Source of the DNA: Orthonyx spaldingii
Lineage: Eukaryota; Chordata; Aves; Passeriformes; Orthonychidae
DNA: 64,000 nucleotides
Assembly (NCBI GenBank): GCA_013397795.1
Contig: VZTJ01000295.1
Location: forward strand, 295,217 to 359,216
Direction: 5' to 3'
Shown here: piece by piece, positions 11,256 to 24,500 of the stretch
Position numbering within the stretch: position 1 is the first letter of the stretch
Layout: every line of letters starts with the position of its first letter
Made by a program: the position numbers and the translations under genes
The notes under the pieces: model-generated
Database searches by the model: none
What the model was told of the DNA's origin: nothing
Seen by the model: the letters and a program-made list of their open reading frames with translations, nothing else

Positions 11256-14200
11256 CTGGTGTTCCATTAAAGCCTCAACACTCCCAACAGCAGATGACAT
11301 GGAAGTCAAGAGTATGACTGTGACCATGGCCAGCTTTACTCTTAGCACTGCATTTGATGTGTCACACTGAAGGCTTTCTATGAACAGGAATTCACTGAAA
11401 AAGCTAGTTCTGGTTTAATTTATATACTGAATTAGTCGAAGATAATTGTATGATTATTCATTTTCCATTCATTTTCTGAACTCTCACTATCTATTTAACT
11501 TGAGCAACTTTGAATGAGCTTGAGCTCTACTGAAATGGAGCATGCAGAGGTAAGAACATCAGCACACAGGCTCACACTTGAATTACATTGTGAATTAAAA
11601 TCTGGCTTGTTGTTCTGCTTCCAGGATGAATGCAAACAAAATCATTTGAGGCACCATGGAACCCTGAACGGTGTACATTTTAATTGTTAATTCCCCCTGA
11701 TGTCCTGTTGGCTCTATAGGCAATGCTCTAACTGCCAACAAGAAGTGAGTTGGCAATAAATAAAGATACATGATTCTGGGATTTCAGCTAATTCCAGCCA
11801 GTCTGTGGAGATGACAGAAGAGAGAGCTTTGAAACCTCGATCACTTAAGAAGCTGGTTATAGCCAGACCTAGTGAAAAAGGAACGTGGGCCAATTGCTCC
11901 ATGTTGTGGCCCCAAACTGAGCAGGTTATTATGAAACACCATTCACTGTTGCTCAGCTGGTGTTTCAGGGCATGACTGATCCTTGTACGGTTTTGCTAAA
12001 TCTGAATGCCCTGAACTCACTTGATCATACTTCCTGGCCGATTTGCACTATGGCTCTGGTGCAGTACAGAGGCTGTCTTGGCCACTTCTCATGGCAGTAT
12101 CCAGTAGAGAACTGCTGGCCCCAAACTGGAGTGAGTCAGTTCAGAAGTTGGCTTCGCACATGTGAGCCTGACTCATCTTCCAATTACTGAGGAAATGGTT
12201 TTATTCAGGAAATAACCTACACCATCAAGGCCTTTTCACAACAGATGCTTTCCTCAGTGTCGTTCCTAGAAAACCATTCAAACACACTTTTGAAACCAAG
12301 ATGGGTTAATCTCTTAGAAAGCAAGATTATGGCATTGCACAGAGAGCTTGCGGGCTCAGGAACACACATTTTCCAGTGGATGTACCAGGGCTACAGATGA
12401 AGATGTGAAATGCCAAGCAGGGAGTTGCAACAGAAAGTGTCCCATAGCGAGGGGTCTGAAATCCTGCCAGCTGTCAGGGAGGGGTCAGTCTAATGCAGGC
12501 TAGCTATCACCTCTGAATGACCAAGCAGAGAGAAAGCTTACCACCCTGCACTCTAACCTCTGCCAGTCCCATAGCCAGAGCAGAGGTCCAGCTTGTCCTC
12601 TGGTATCCTGGCACTTCCAAGACTGCTTCTGCTCCCTGCCTAGAAGGCATTCAGCATTTACTGTGAAGAAGAGGGACAATCCAAAATACATAATAAAGGA
12701 AATTTCTCCGGGAAAGAGGTATGATCAATTAAACTTTTGCTTCTGTGGTGCAGCTGCTGGATCCTGTGGGATATTGATGAACAGCCCTTTGTGGATTAGC
12801 AGAAAGAACCAGCACTGTCGTGTTATCAAGATAAAGCTATTCAGGTGTGAATTTACCATTCTGTTAAGACATAAAAAACTCTTGACAGCAACTTCTGAGC
12901 ACATCCTATTCTTCTTTCCTCCTCAGAACTGTGGTAGAAAAACAGTTTATTGATCCCTGCTAAGAAATCAAATGTTGTTATAGCTCTGAAGGGTGTCCAG
13001 TTACAGAGAAAATCGGTGGTAATCGGAAGCTTCATGCAGACCTCGCATGACCCTGCTCATTCCAGCACAGAAAACTGTTTTTGTCTCACTTCGAAAGAAA
13101 CCAGACAAGCCCTGCGAGGTTACTTATAATCCTGACACTGCTCTCAGATTTGCCATATGCTGGGAACATGCCTTCTTGCCTATTTACAGTATATATCTGA
13201 AGGACTTTGTTACAGCCCTGATATTTGACATATCTTAAGCCTATTTAGAACATCAACACCATCAATCACTTGGTATGGGGCCGAGCAGCTGGATGAACCT
13301 TGGCTATCATGTGAAGGCTATTTGTCATCTGGGCAAGTCTGTTTGGCACATAAAGCTCCAGTCCCAGAACAATTTTCCCTCTCCAAAAATATTCTCTTTG
13401 ATTCAGGAAGCACGTGATTAATAACAAACAAAGGCTTAAAGATGGAGGTCAAGGCTGAAACCTTAACCAAACAAGTGCATTGCTTCTTAATGTTTGCCTC
13501 AGTCTTCAGATATTCCCTTGAAGAGCACCCTTGGTGGAGAAATGCAAAACTCTTTCTAAATAACATGAGATTTGAGAGATCTGCTTGGCCATTGCCACCA
13601 CAGAAGTTTTTCTCAACTGTGACAATGCTATTTGTACAAACTGGTAGCCAGACAAGCAATCACTAGTAGGAACCCACATTTAGGATGAACTCTGAACACA
13701 TTACATTCCCATTCTCATCAAGACAAGTAATACTCAGCATGTCTGACATTTAGGCAATTAGCCCTCTCTTTAAAATAAGAAATATTAGCTGACATATCTT
13801 AGCCATCTGTGTGAGCCAAAATAAGAGCAAGGGAGTTTATATAAACAGTCTAAGCATGTTTAACAAGCATGTAGCTAATGATTTAATTGTTTAATCCTCA
13901 ACAATAGAAACTACTGGATATAAGCAAGTGCTGCATCATTTATGTCTGTGCTGTTAATGAAAGACTAGTAATTAGTGGGTGACTAAACTTCAAAAGAACA
14001 TGTTGCTTCAATACATGGTGTTGTAAAAGACAGATTCTCCCCAGTCATCTGCAGAGCCAGATTTAAAAGGGAAGAGAAAAATATTTCGAAAGTTTGCCTT
14101 ATCAATTAAAGTATTTTGTTAATATCTTCAGCACCACTTCTTAACATCTCTTCACCACGTCTCCCCATCTTTTCTGTATTTGTTAGTTACCTAATCTTAT

Positions 14201-16369
14201 TTAGAATGTAAATAGAGAAGTTTTGAGTCACTGTATTTTTATAAACAGATTCCAACATAACACAGTGTAACCTAACATCTGACTCGCTGTGGGGTTTGCT
14301 GGGTACAAGGCATAGGCAATGCTAGTGCTTACAGGGATGACCCTGTGAAGCAGCGACAATGCATGCAACACCCAAATTTGTTAGCACTCATTGTTACTAA
14401 AGCAGGGTGAGTGACCTTGTCATATTTAACAGTTCTGAGCAGACTCAGCAGTGGAGATCCTGAGGGCAAAACCAGAATTTCCATTAGTGATGTAACAATA
14501 TACTGACATAATTAACCCCTTTTCCACTTCCAATGGCTTGAATAACTGCATAGTCCAGCTGGCAAACTCCCGATGCCTGGAACTTGTGCAGCCGGGATTT
14601 GTACAAACAAAAACCAAAACAGAAGTCGTAAGCGGTCTGTCTCATTTCCGAACAAGTGCAGCATTCAGAAGGGAGTATGGCTCTAGCCTGGCAGTGGTCA
14701 TGCTAGCATGGATGCCACCACCTCCAGCTTCCAGCACTGCTAGAACAGCAGCAGCAGCACACTCGAAGGGTGCAAGTAACGGCAAGAAGCAACCCAAGGA
14801 TTTGGCAAAAAGATGCTCATTTCTAACTGCTTTCAAACGGAGCTGAAAACCCTAGGGACTGAAGAGTGAAATATCTTGTTTACAGTTAAATTCCAGATCC
14901 GCGTAACTAAGCAACACAGCACTGTGGCTCCATAAAATGGAAGCAAAGTTAATTTTTTAACAATGCCACATTACCTTTGTATATCTTGTTCCTGCTCTCC
15001 CTCAGGGTCTTACATGAATGAATGAGAAAATTGCTCCCTTATGTTAGTCTTGTGTCTGCACCTGCATTAAATTCATGTCAGAGAGGGGTGGAGGAGACAA
15101 ACGTTGGGAGCACCAATAGCATGGTACTCCTGGATTTCAACTCACAGCCTGTCCAACATGACAATTGCCTTTAATAGCTGTTCAAGGCACTACAAGAAAT
15201 GAGCCTTGCACCAGTGGTGGTCCCTTCAGATAAAAAAAAAGCTAAAAAAAGAGGAATAAAACCAATCTGGGATCTTGTTTAGTTTAATACCTGTCTCCCA
15301 TATGGCCGGTCATCTCCCTACAACCAGTCAGGGAAGCAGAGTCTGTGCAAATGGGAATTAATTATGTTTACAACATTTTTGTAAATAGAAGTACTTTCTG
15401 TGCACCAGGCTAATATTTTTGATGGTAGAAAACTGGAGTTTCAAGTCATTATATCTGGGGCCTGCGGGTGTCTCAGCACTGGATTCCTGGACCAATGCCC
15501 ACAGCCCTGGTCTGGCTTTGGGCCAAATCCATTGCTGAAAGGGGCTGTTCTCTGGTTCTGGTTTTGGATGTCGCTTCCGTGATTTTGGCACAGGCAAATC
15601 AGAATGCAAGCTCAGCCTTGAACCCCAGCATTAGGCTAAACCTAATACGAAACTTCAGCCTGCTTCACATTATTCCTGCTGGTTAATTCCAGCTGTTAAA
15701 CTTCTCCCCCCAGTACTGAGCCAGAGAGTGTTTTGTTGACAAATTTGCCATGCATTTCAAGGAAAGCAGAAGCTGGCCAAGGCTTTGGGGTTATATATTT
15801 TTTTTCCACTGCAGGAAATGGAAGTGTTGGCAAAAATATTCGCCGTTGTTTAGGATAAGAGAGTGTTTGGACATATCCAGTTTTAAGCGGTCTGCTTAGT
15901 CTGATACTCTTGATATATGAGACAGCAAAGAAATATGTCTAGGAGTCTTGGAATGAGGCATCTTTTTTATAAGATGAGTGAAATACACACGAGGATGAAA
16001 TATTACTTGCATATTACCACCAAAGCTGGTCAAAATTCACTCAATTGACTCCAGATGTGGGTTTCTTCAGCAATTTTAAAGTTAGCACTACTGTAACTAG
16101 GTGTGAGGCCAAGGCAAACTACTCTAGTGCTTTATAGCACTTGGAAGCTACAGTAGTCAAATCAAAATATGTTACAAGAGCATCAGTTTCTTTAAGCTTA
16201 ACAGCAGGAAGGATTTAATATACTGAATACAGCCAACCCATCTTCATTTGAAGGAACATAAAATAAATCCTTACCACATTTGTGACTTATTATTTGCATA
16301 AAGGACACAGTTCAAGAAGCAGATCCCTGACATTACTCATGCAAGTAGGGCCCTACAGCTCCTCATTAC
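11256..16369. other. Non-coding intergenic DNA
   Basis: About 5 kb without a recognisable gene. Open frames are under about 115 codons and do not resemble known proteins. Contents worth noting are a homeodomain-motif stretch at 13800-14030 and a short (CAG)n-like run at about 14743-14758. No intact transposon or RNA gene is seen. Confidence 0.65.
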
Positions 16370-16392
16370 TTTTATTTTATTTTATTTTATTT
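16370..16392. repeat. (TTTTA)n microsatellite
   Basis: About four and a half perfect copies of TTTTA in an otherwise unremarkable AT-rich setting. Confidence 0.85.
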
Positions 16393-19300
16393 CCATGAGA
16401 TTACAACTATATTTAAGGTGACTGTCCACCTCCATGCTCTGCTCATGCAGGTCAGTCATCTGAATATTCAAAGCTACTTTTCAGCACTTATTAAGTGCTT
16501 AATGAAAGATATTATTTCTATTTTTTTTCTCTTTTCTTCTGCCTGCTTATTCTCCTTGCACTTAGGCACTCTGTGTAAAAAGCTTCACAAAGGAATCCAC
16601 TGTAGCCCTCACCAGCAAGATATTTGACTCGTCCTACAGTGATAGCACTGAGTCTTTTAGCATCTTATCTACTCACTAACCACTTATAGTTACACTGGTG
16701 CAGAACATTTCAGTTACTGCCTTCACTTATTTCATTATTAAGCTGTGAGAGTGATCCCATCACAAAAGGTGAGAGGCCTCTTCAGTGCTTTCCTAATGAA
16801 CAGCTGAAGGTGTTCTGTGCTCCAGCCCAGCTCACATTGCTGGAGCTTAAATGGGCAATGCCCATCACCTGCCATGCTCCAGGTAGAGAGGGTTTCCACA
16901 GGAACAGATATTCAGATCATCCTAGATCCACTGACACCACCGTGGTGATAAAAGGACAATGTTTCCCCTGCAGTTTCAACCACTTTGGCTTTTTCCACTG
17001 CAAAGCTGGTAAGATCTTACTCTAAAAGCCCCAGATCCTGGAGCAAAGAGGTTACCACCTTTTCTGAAGCTGATTTTGTCTGCTTTTTTATTCATTTTAA
17101 TAGAGGAGGGCCCTTGGAAATATGGCCCCAGGGCACCCTAAAAAGTAAGAAACTGGAAGAGAAAATGATTTATTTTAAAGTAAGAACCTTGCTCTGTGCA
17201 AATCAGCCTCCTAACTTTTGATGCTGGCCATATTGCAGTCATGCTAGGCTGGAATGACAGACATGCTCCATTTTTACCATGGAAAAAACTTTCCCTGACT
17301 GCAAAGGAAGAAGTAAGATTTGCCACAAAATTGCACAGCAATCTAAGTGTTTAAGACTTTCTCTAAACCACTCAAAACCAGCTCCTGTCTGTCTGAGATT
17401 TCCAATGTGGTCATTTTGCAAGATGATAATTTTAATACATAATTTAAGGTGGTCAGGTAAGTCTCTTTTACTATATTTCATATAGTAAAGATTTAAAAAT
17501 AAAACCTGAGGTTATTTGGGGGTTTTGACTGACCTTCTGTTGAAATAGTTTTATCAGAAAACTGCCTTAATATGCGTTGGTGAGGTAAGGACGTATCCTC
17601 AGCTGGTAAAAATCTGTTTCTAGCTCCACACATGGCAGGGGGGCTTTGCCAAGACACAGTAACCTCATACAAATTTCCCCTGATGATTTTAGAACTCTTT
17701 AGTTCTTTAATAAAGCATCACTTTGATAAAAGTTTAGCAGAGATGTGAGTAGAAGAGAAAAGAAAAAAAATGACACTAAAATAGGAGAAAATATTTTACG
17801 CTTAAGAACCCTTGGCATGCTACACAGTACTATTTGATTAAGTGAAGTTGTAATACAAAGACAAGGATTAATCACACAAAAGAGCAACATAATTAATTGC
17901 AAAAGCTAAGGGAGAATTTCAAGAAAGAATGCATCCTTTCATTTAGCTTACAAAAATACAATTAGTAATTATTACTGATTTCCTGGAGAAAGTCCAGAGC
18001 AGAATTAAAAATATCTTGAGTCACAGGGAAGTTCATTGGTCCATGGGGACAGACATGCTGGGCTGAGGGAAGCTTATATTTGTTCAGCAAACTTCTTGGT
18101 TTTAAAATGATCTGTGTTGAATTGCATATCAGGATACCCATGACTGAGTCTGTGCCAGGACTGGGGAACTCTTATTTTTAAGTGACCATTATCTATTTTA
18201 AATAAAAAGTAAATCAGATTTCTGCCTGAAAATTTTGTAAGAACTGCTGTTACAAGTGATACTTAAAGGTCATTGTAATCCAGAAAAATCGTTACAAGCA
18301 ATCAGAAGAGCCATGAGCAGATCAATTTTATCTAAATTATTTTAGCTCACATGGGACAAATTGATGCATTTCAGAGGAACAATATCCTTTAAAAATCTAT
18401 CTACCTGGGATCATCTGATCAGCCTTTGCATTTGTTCCAGGCTACATACACATGAATTCTGTTCAACCACAGGCACCAAAGCAAAACTTGTAGTTGATGT
18501 TACCCATGCAAGGGGTTTGTTTCATTCCCCCTTTCCTGGGACGGAAACAGCTCCTGCATAGGAGCTCCTGCCTCTGCAGGGATGTGGGAGGATGCCACAA
18601 CACAGAATCACCCACATCTGAAAGACACCTTTTTAAAGACAAAAACCTCCCACAAAAGCATTTGGCTCTCTATTTCCAGACTTGCTTCCAGCCTTTACTT
18701 CCACAGGATCTATTCAGCAGCCCCTGGGGTCAGCACATAGTTTTCCAGTCGACTTTGATAGGTATTGAATTATACCATAATGATGTGCCTGAGGATGATC
18801 AACAAATCGTCCAGCCTAGCATCTCAGATTCATGCAAAATGCTCAAGATGACAAATTATTGCCTGTGGAAATTAGTGGAAAAAAAGCCAATTGATGTCAG
18901 CTAAGAATCTGGTCAGGCAGTTTCCAAGTGCATGGAATATGCCTACAGAACCACACTGGTGTAAACACCAACAGATTCAGATAAAAAAGCAATCAGGCTG
19001 GGTACACCAAGATTGCAGTGAAATGAACCCAATTGCCTGGACTTTCAAGCCAAGCTGTATGTGAGTTAACTTCCAGGGTTGCTTCAGACACTGTCTACCT
19101 TCAAAGGCACTCCCAGACAATTCTGTTTCTAATGGTATATCTCTATTACACTATTAAAAAAGAAATCAGTGACAGACTTGATCCTAAATTCGTATTGAAG
19201 CTTGGCCCACTGGTTACAAAGAGGTAGACTGTGGTCTATACCCTAATGTTTTGCTGCTGAGAGATGCCCTTTGCTAGAAAGATCCTTGATGGGAGCAGAG

Positions 19301-19875
19301 CCAGCACAGTCTGACATGTGTCATTGACTCCCACACAGACTAGCAGAAGGGATGGGGGGAGACAAGGGAGTAGGAACAAATTATTTTGGGAGTTATTCCC
19401 TAATGGGAGCAATCTGAGGAACCCTAAGGTTGTTCTCGCTTACCCTTTGGGTGAACGTGGCATAGAACAGTCCCCAAAAACTGGCAACCACAAACACCTT
19501 AACGTGCACCTTGCTCCCCAAGTAGAGTCCAGTTTGGTGTTACCCAAAATTCTTTGACTATATTATTTCACCGTAGCCAAGTGTCTTCCTTTGCTTGCTT
19601 TCTATGCTGCTGTTGAATAGAGGAACAATTTGTGCATCGTCTGTGGTTCATGAAAGCAAAGACAATCCATTATATTTAAAGCTCCAGGACCACAAGTCTC
19701 TCCAGAAGGATGTTGTGCTGGAAGAGCAGAATTGATGTAATTATTTTTTCAGATGTGGTAGTTGTTGTAAAATTGTCTTAGCAAATGCCTATGTGAAGTG
19801 GCACTGATGAAAACAGAAAGTATTGAGCAGTGAACTGCTTCATATAGAAATTGTCAGGGAGATTCCTGTACTTAC
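16393..19875. other. Non-coding intergenic DNA
   Basis: No gene, RNA gene or confident transposon is visible. The frames at 18494-18904 and 17279-17485 are isolated, show no recognisable domain, and have no plausible partner exons. Confidence 0.65.
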
Positions 19876-19942
19876 AGGGAGGTGGACTGGGTGTTCTAAT
19901 AGATCTTTTCCATCTCAGTTTTTTATCATTATGATTCATGCT
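19876..19942 (+). mobile_element. Degraded CR1 LINE 3' end
   Basis: The run 'gaggtggactgggtgttcta', then 'atagatcttttccatctcag', then 'ttatgattcatg' matches the order of the CR1 3' terminus (ggttggactagatgatct...tcttttccaacctca...attctatgattctatg). The terminal octamer repeats are eroded, indicating an old insertion. Confidence 0.5.
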
Positions 19943-21158
19943 AATTGTTAGTGGGAAATCACTTGGTGTCAGTAATAGAGGTGACGCATTCATTTCGTTT
20001 TAGTCATTGCACATATATTGTATTTGAGGTGAAAGAAAAGGTTTATTTCTCTTCTTTCCTCAGAAGCATGTTTGGATTTCATGCATAAATAGCCTTTCTT
20101 CCCTTAATCTGATTCACATGACAGTATGCATTTGCATAAAGCTTCTTCTTGGGAAAACCATTCAAACCTATATCTAGAGAGAGTAGACATGTTGCAGAAT
20201 TATGTCCTGCTTTACAAGACAGCTTATTTTTTTCCTTTTTCTGATGCATTATTTGTAGTGTATGCTAATTTATTATAATGGTTATTAAGAGCACAAGGCC
20301 TTGCGTTTCAGCTTTCCACGTTTCCCCAGGCATACCCTAACATTCCTCTCTTTTCAGCTGTGCTCATCTTCTCCTGTCAGGAAGTAAAGAACAATTAATA
20401 CATGCTACGGATAAAAATGTTCACACCAACCCACTCATTATTTGTTGTGGCTACAGCTCCAGTGTGCTTTGTGCTTTCTAGACATCCAAGCTGGATCTGC
20501 CCCAGCAAGAATGTGAATGGTAACATACCATAAAGCTGCTCATTTTTACCACACCACCTGTGGCTGGTCAAAGGAATAGTACTAGAGTTTAGCCTAAAAT
20601 CTCTTTCTGGGCCAAGTAAAGCTCTGATTCAGGCCTGGCACTTTAACTTCTTCTAATCTCTGCTTCAGAGATACTCACCAGTTGAGAGGGGATGAGGAGT
20701 TAAGTTAGGATAACAATTGCTCCCGCTGGATTTCTGCCATGTTGAGTTAAAGACTTACACCTGGTTGCTCTACTCAGGAGCCCTCTAGACCAGGAGTGAA
20801 GAGTCATCTCCCTTTTCACTTCAAACACAGCTGGTTCCCTAACCAGGAAGGAAGGTTTGAAACTCCCATCCTACATCCTTCCTAAATTCCATGTGGAAAA
20901 GCTCCCACCTGAGGGAGAGTCCATACTCTAAAGCTTTGAGCTGCTGTCAAGTCAACAGGGTCATACTGGGATAAAGCTAAGGCCTGACTTTCTCTCTGGC
21001 TTCCATTTTGGTCCCTTTTTAGTTCTGGGACTCACGGCAATATCATTCTGAACTCTGACAAGACGTAGTGCATGTAATAACTCATTTTTGTGGCTATGTA
21101 ACTGAAGAAAAAGAGCCCAGTCCATGCAATCTTAGTTTTGAAAAAGTGTAACCTAGAT
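19943..21158. other. Non-coding intergenic DNA with POU-like site
   Basis: No gene found. A near-palindromic ATGCATTTGCAT (20126-20137), containing a perfect octamer ATTTGCAT, lies in a stretch that otherwise looks like unique sequence. From 20560 to 21010 the sequence is pyrimidine-rich and featureless to me. Confidence 0.6.
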
Positions 21159-21236
21159 ATACATTAATAATCTAGATATAAATTATTATAGATTATATAG
21201 ATTATTATAATCTTTAGATATATGTAATGGCTTTTA
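21159..21236. repeat. AT-rich low-complexity tract with local inverted repeats
   Basis: Successive copies of TAGATATA/AATAATCTA/TTATAGATTATA-type words make overlapping short palindromes. It is low-complexity DNA rather than a defined element. Confidence 0.75.
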
Positions 21237-21436
21237 ATAGATGCACTGGACATTTTTATGAAACCAAGTTTCTTTTGTCCCAATCTTGAAATAAAAGCTT
21301 GAACAGAGCCAGTATCAATATTTTTCTTCTTGATAAAACATTATATGTTTTAGAAAGCCAAAATTGATATAAAATTCACTAACGTTACTTTCCATGGAGT
21401 CACAAAGTCTCAAGTTGAAACAATATTTACTATCAT

Positions 21437-21489
21437 AACTGAATTTTTAAAGTGTCTTATTGGGAAAAACTGAATTTTTAAAGTGCCTT
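21437..21489. repeat. 22-bp direct repeat, two copies 31 bp apart
   Basis: AACTGAATTTTTAAAGTG plus TCTT or CCTT occurs at 21437-21458 and 21468-21489 with one mismatch. This is a small local duplication. Confidence 0.85.
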
Positions 21490-21528
21490 CTTGTTGTTAT
21501 ATCAACATTAAATCAACAGAGTAAGAAT

Positions 21529-21580
21529 AGATTAACATCCACTCAACAGAGAGCAGATTAACATCCATTCAAGAGAGAGC
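21529..21580. repeat. 26-bp tandem duplication
   Basis: Two abutting 26-base units (21529-21554 and 21555-21580) begin AGATTAACATCCA and end GAGAGC, with 24 of 26 positions identical. It lies only 40 bases from the 22-bp duplication, so this small area has duplicated repeatedly. Confidence 0.9.
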
Positions 21581-24500
21581 TGGAATTGTGTCAAAGGGTT
21601 TGGTGACACCATAAACCACAAAAGCACAAGTCAATTGTCGTCTCCTATGGCAAGATTTTAAATTTGCAGCTCAGCTCAAGTGGCTCTTGGTGAACTAACA
21701 GAGGGATAAACGTAGCAATACATCATTGTGTGCATGTTTAGATACCCACATAAAAGAATTTCAAAGCAGTCAGAGGGATGCAGGTAGGTACTTTCCAGTG
21801 AAATGAATGAAGGTAATAGTCTAAATCCAATCGTTGATATATTAAAATCACTGTTATTTTAACATCAATTATTCCACTGAAATAATTTGTAACAGTAATG
21901 ATTTCCAGAATGGGACCCCATATTTTCAAAACGCAGCAACAGTCCTTAATTATCAGGCTTATTTAAAGTGCATGCAAACTAAAGAAGGTGAAGGTTAAAT
22001 ATTATGTTCAAAATTTAGTAATTGGGAAATGAATCCTTTAAAGAGGCAGAAATGATTCAGTGGGAGGCAAGTATTGTCCTTCTGCTGCTTAGGGCAACCT
22101 TTCCATTCCTAATTATTCCATGTTGAGTAATACGTTACAAAAAGGAGAAACTATTATGTATATGCAGATCCAATTAATTTCTTAAGGAAAGCAGTCTGTC
22201 TCATCCCCAAACAAGTGCTTTCTTAAGGAAAGGAGAAGTAAGGTAAATCAGAGAATTCCTCCATTATGAACAAATAGCCATTGAAGTTTACAATTCAGGA
22301 TCACTTTGGTACCCAACACACTGCAGTATTGAGATATATCTCCTTGGCTGATGGAGATAACCATGCACAGGAAGACTTCACTTTGCTTTTTGTCTCTGGA
22401 GAGCTGTCATTACCACAAAACAACCACAATGCTGTGCTGCTTGGACAGACCTAACGGCCTGTCTGTAATCAAGTTATTCTGCTCAGCAAAGAGACCCAAA
22501 CACACACGTGTTTTGAAAGAGCAAGTGCTCACAGCACTTACCACAGTTCCAACTGCCTTACACCCCATGAGTCTTCCACTGTTTGATGAACCTGGGGGTT
22601 CATTTGATGCCTGCAGTGTGTTCTGTCATGGACTTGCATGTACAGCGTGCACAGATTCCTCAGTAAGGAGTTCTCTCCTTCCTCATCCTCACAGTCCCGT
22701 TCTAACTTAATCCAAGACTAAAGGGAAATTAGATGAAGGAAAGAGAGGAAACATTCACAAAAAAGGGAACTCCTGATAAGCATACCTCAAACATTATCCT
22801 TTGTATCTCCTGTAATGATTCATGTACCCAGTCCTTAGGTATAAAGAGCTCTTTTATTATAAGCAAGCAGCTTTCCTGCGGGGGTGGGGGCTGCACTAAG
22901 GCTCGGGTTGGATTTCACCCCATCCACTTGAATTTCTCTCCTGTTTTTATTGTTGCTACAGCCTGCACAACTGAAGAAGATGATGTACAGGAGAGAGTGA
23001 CAACGAAAGGAAGAGCTACTGGAGGTAACCCCTGTTGCTTCCAACAAGCTGGAACTGCAAAAGATCTGTACAATATCCATTTAAGGAGTATGCATGTCTA
23101 CATGTTGTTCTCAGTCTTTCTACAATGCCTATTTCACGGGGTAAGATCCTGTGGCTGAGAGACATCTAGGAGATAGTGACAACACCAGGCTATCCCTAAA
23201 TTTTTGTTTTATCAAAGTATATTCCTCTCCATGCTTTGTTATTAATTTATTGTCAAATTTGGAAAGAAAGAAGAAATACCTGAACCAAAATACAGGATTC
23301 TCAGTTTAAGAACTGAGTCCCCCTCAATGGGACTGAAATATACCATATCCTATAAGGCAGAAAGTCTTAGGGAGTGGTGTACACAAGGGCAAACACTGGC
23401 AAAGGGATGGAGGAACCACCTCTACTCTTTGCACTCTTCTGACTTCATTGTTCCAGTTCTTCATGCAAAATCCCTGCTGTGGAAAGATTCTTCTGCTTTT
23501 GGTGTACTGTGGTTAACAGAAGAAAAGTGTGGCAATGACAGACATGAATCTCCCACTGCCCAAACTGCTTTCCCACTCTGTCTTCATATCCAAACCCACT
23601 CCAAATTGCCTTTTTATTCCTTCTGTCCTGTACCTGAAGTCCAAGTGAGATTCATTTGCAGAATGGTTTGAGTAACTCTGCTCTAAAGCATAGAGGGACC
23701 AAAACAATAGTACAGCTGTTGAGAGCCTTGCCTATTCTTTGCTAAAGGGGTGCTGGGGAAGAGTGTCTGGAATAGGACAGCTGAAATGAGCAGTGTGACA
23801 TTGAGCCTCAGAAACTTATTTGTGGATAAGCCCCTATAGCCACAGTCACAAAACACCCTAGCAAACCCTAAAGATTGTTCTCACAAATATAGATCTGCTA
23901 TACCAGGAGAGAACTGTCTGCTGAGACTGCTTGTGCTGCAAGAGGGCACTGAACTTTGGTGTACCTGTCCTAGGGGTCTCCCAAAGCTAACAAAATGAAC
24001 CTGTAGCTAACAAAAATCACATCAACCTGTATTAGTGACCAAAATTAGCCCTTGGGTTTCTGGGGTGAAGAATGGCTGCTTTTTCTTGCTAAGATCACAA
24101 ACAGCTGAAGAAATCCAACAACCTTTTTTTATGAGCCCCTTAGAGCTTGTTAAATGGTATTAGCTATTATCATAGTTAATACTGCTTGATGTGGAAATGT
24201 AAACTTGGGAAAACAAGTACTAAAACATTTGTGTAAATGTAACTCCTGACATTTATGTTTATTAATTTGCTTTTGAGCAGTTTTCCATATTAAAAAAAGA
24301 GATTGATTACTCTGAATGTGGAAAATACCATGTTGTCACTAATATATTTTATTTAATTACAAAAGCAATAGAAAGAGGGTTTTAATATAATTCTCCTGCA
24401 CAATTCAATATGCAAGATTTTTTAAAAACCTAACACACACTTGACAAGAAACAGATATGTTGAAAGACATCAATAAATGTACTGATTAAGAGTTTGAGAC

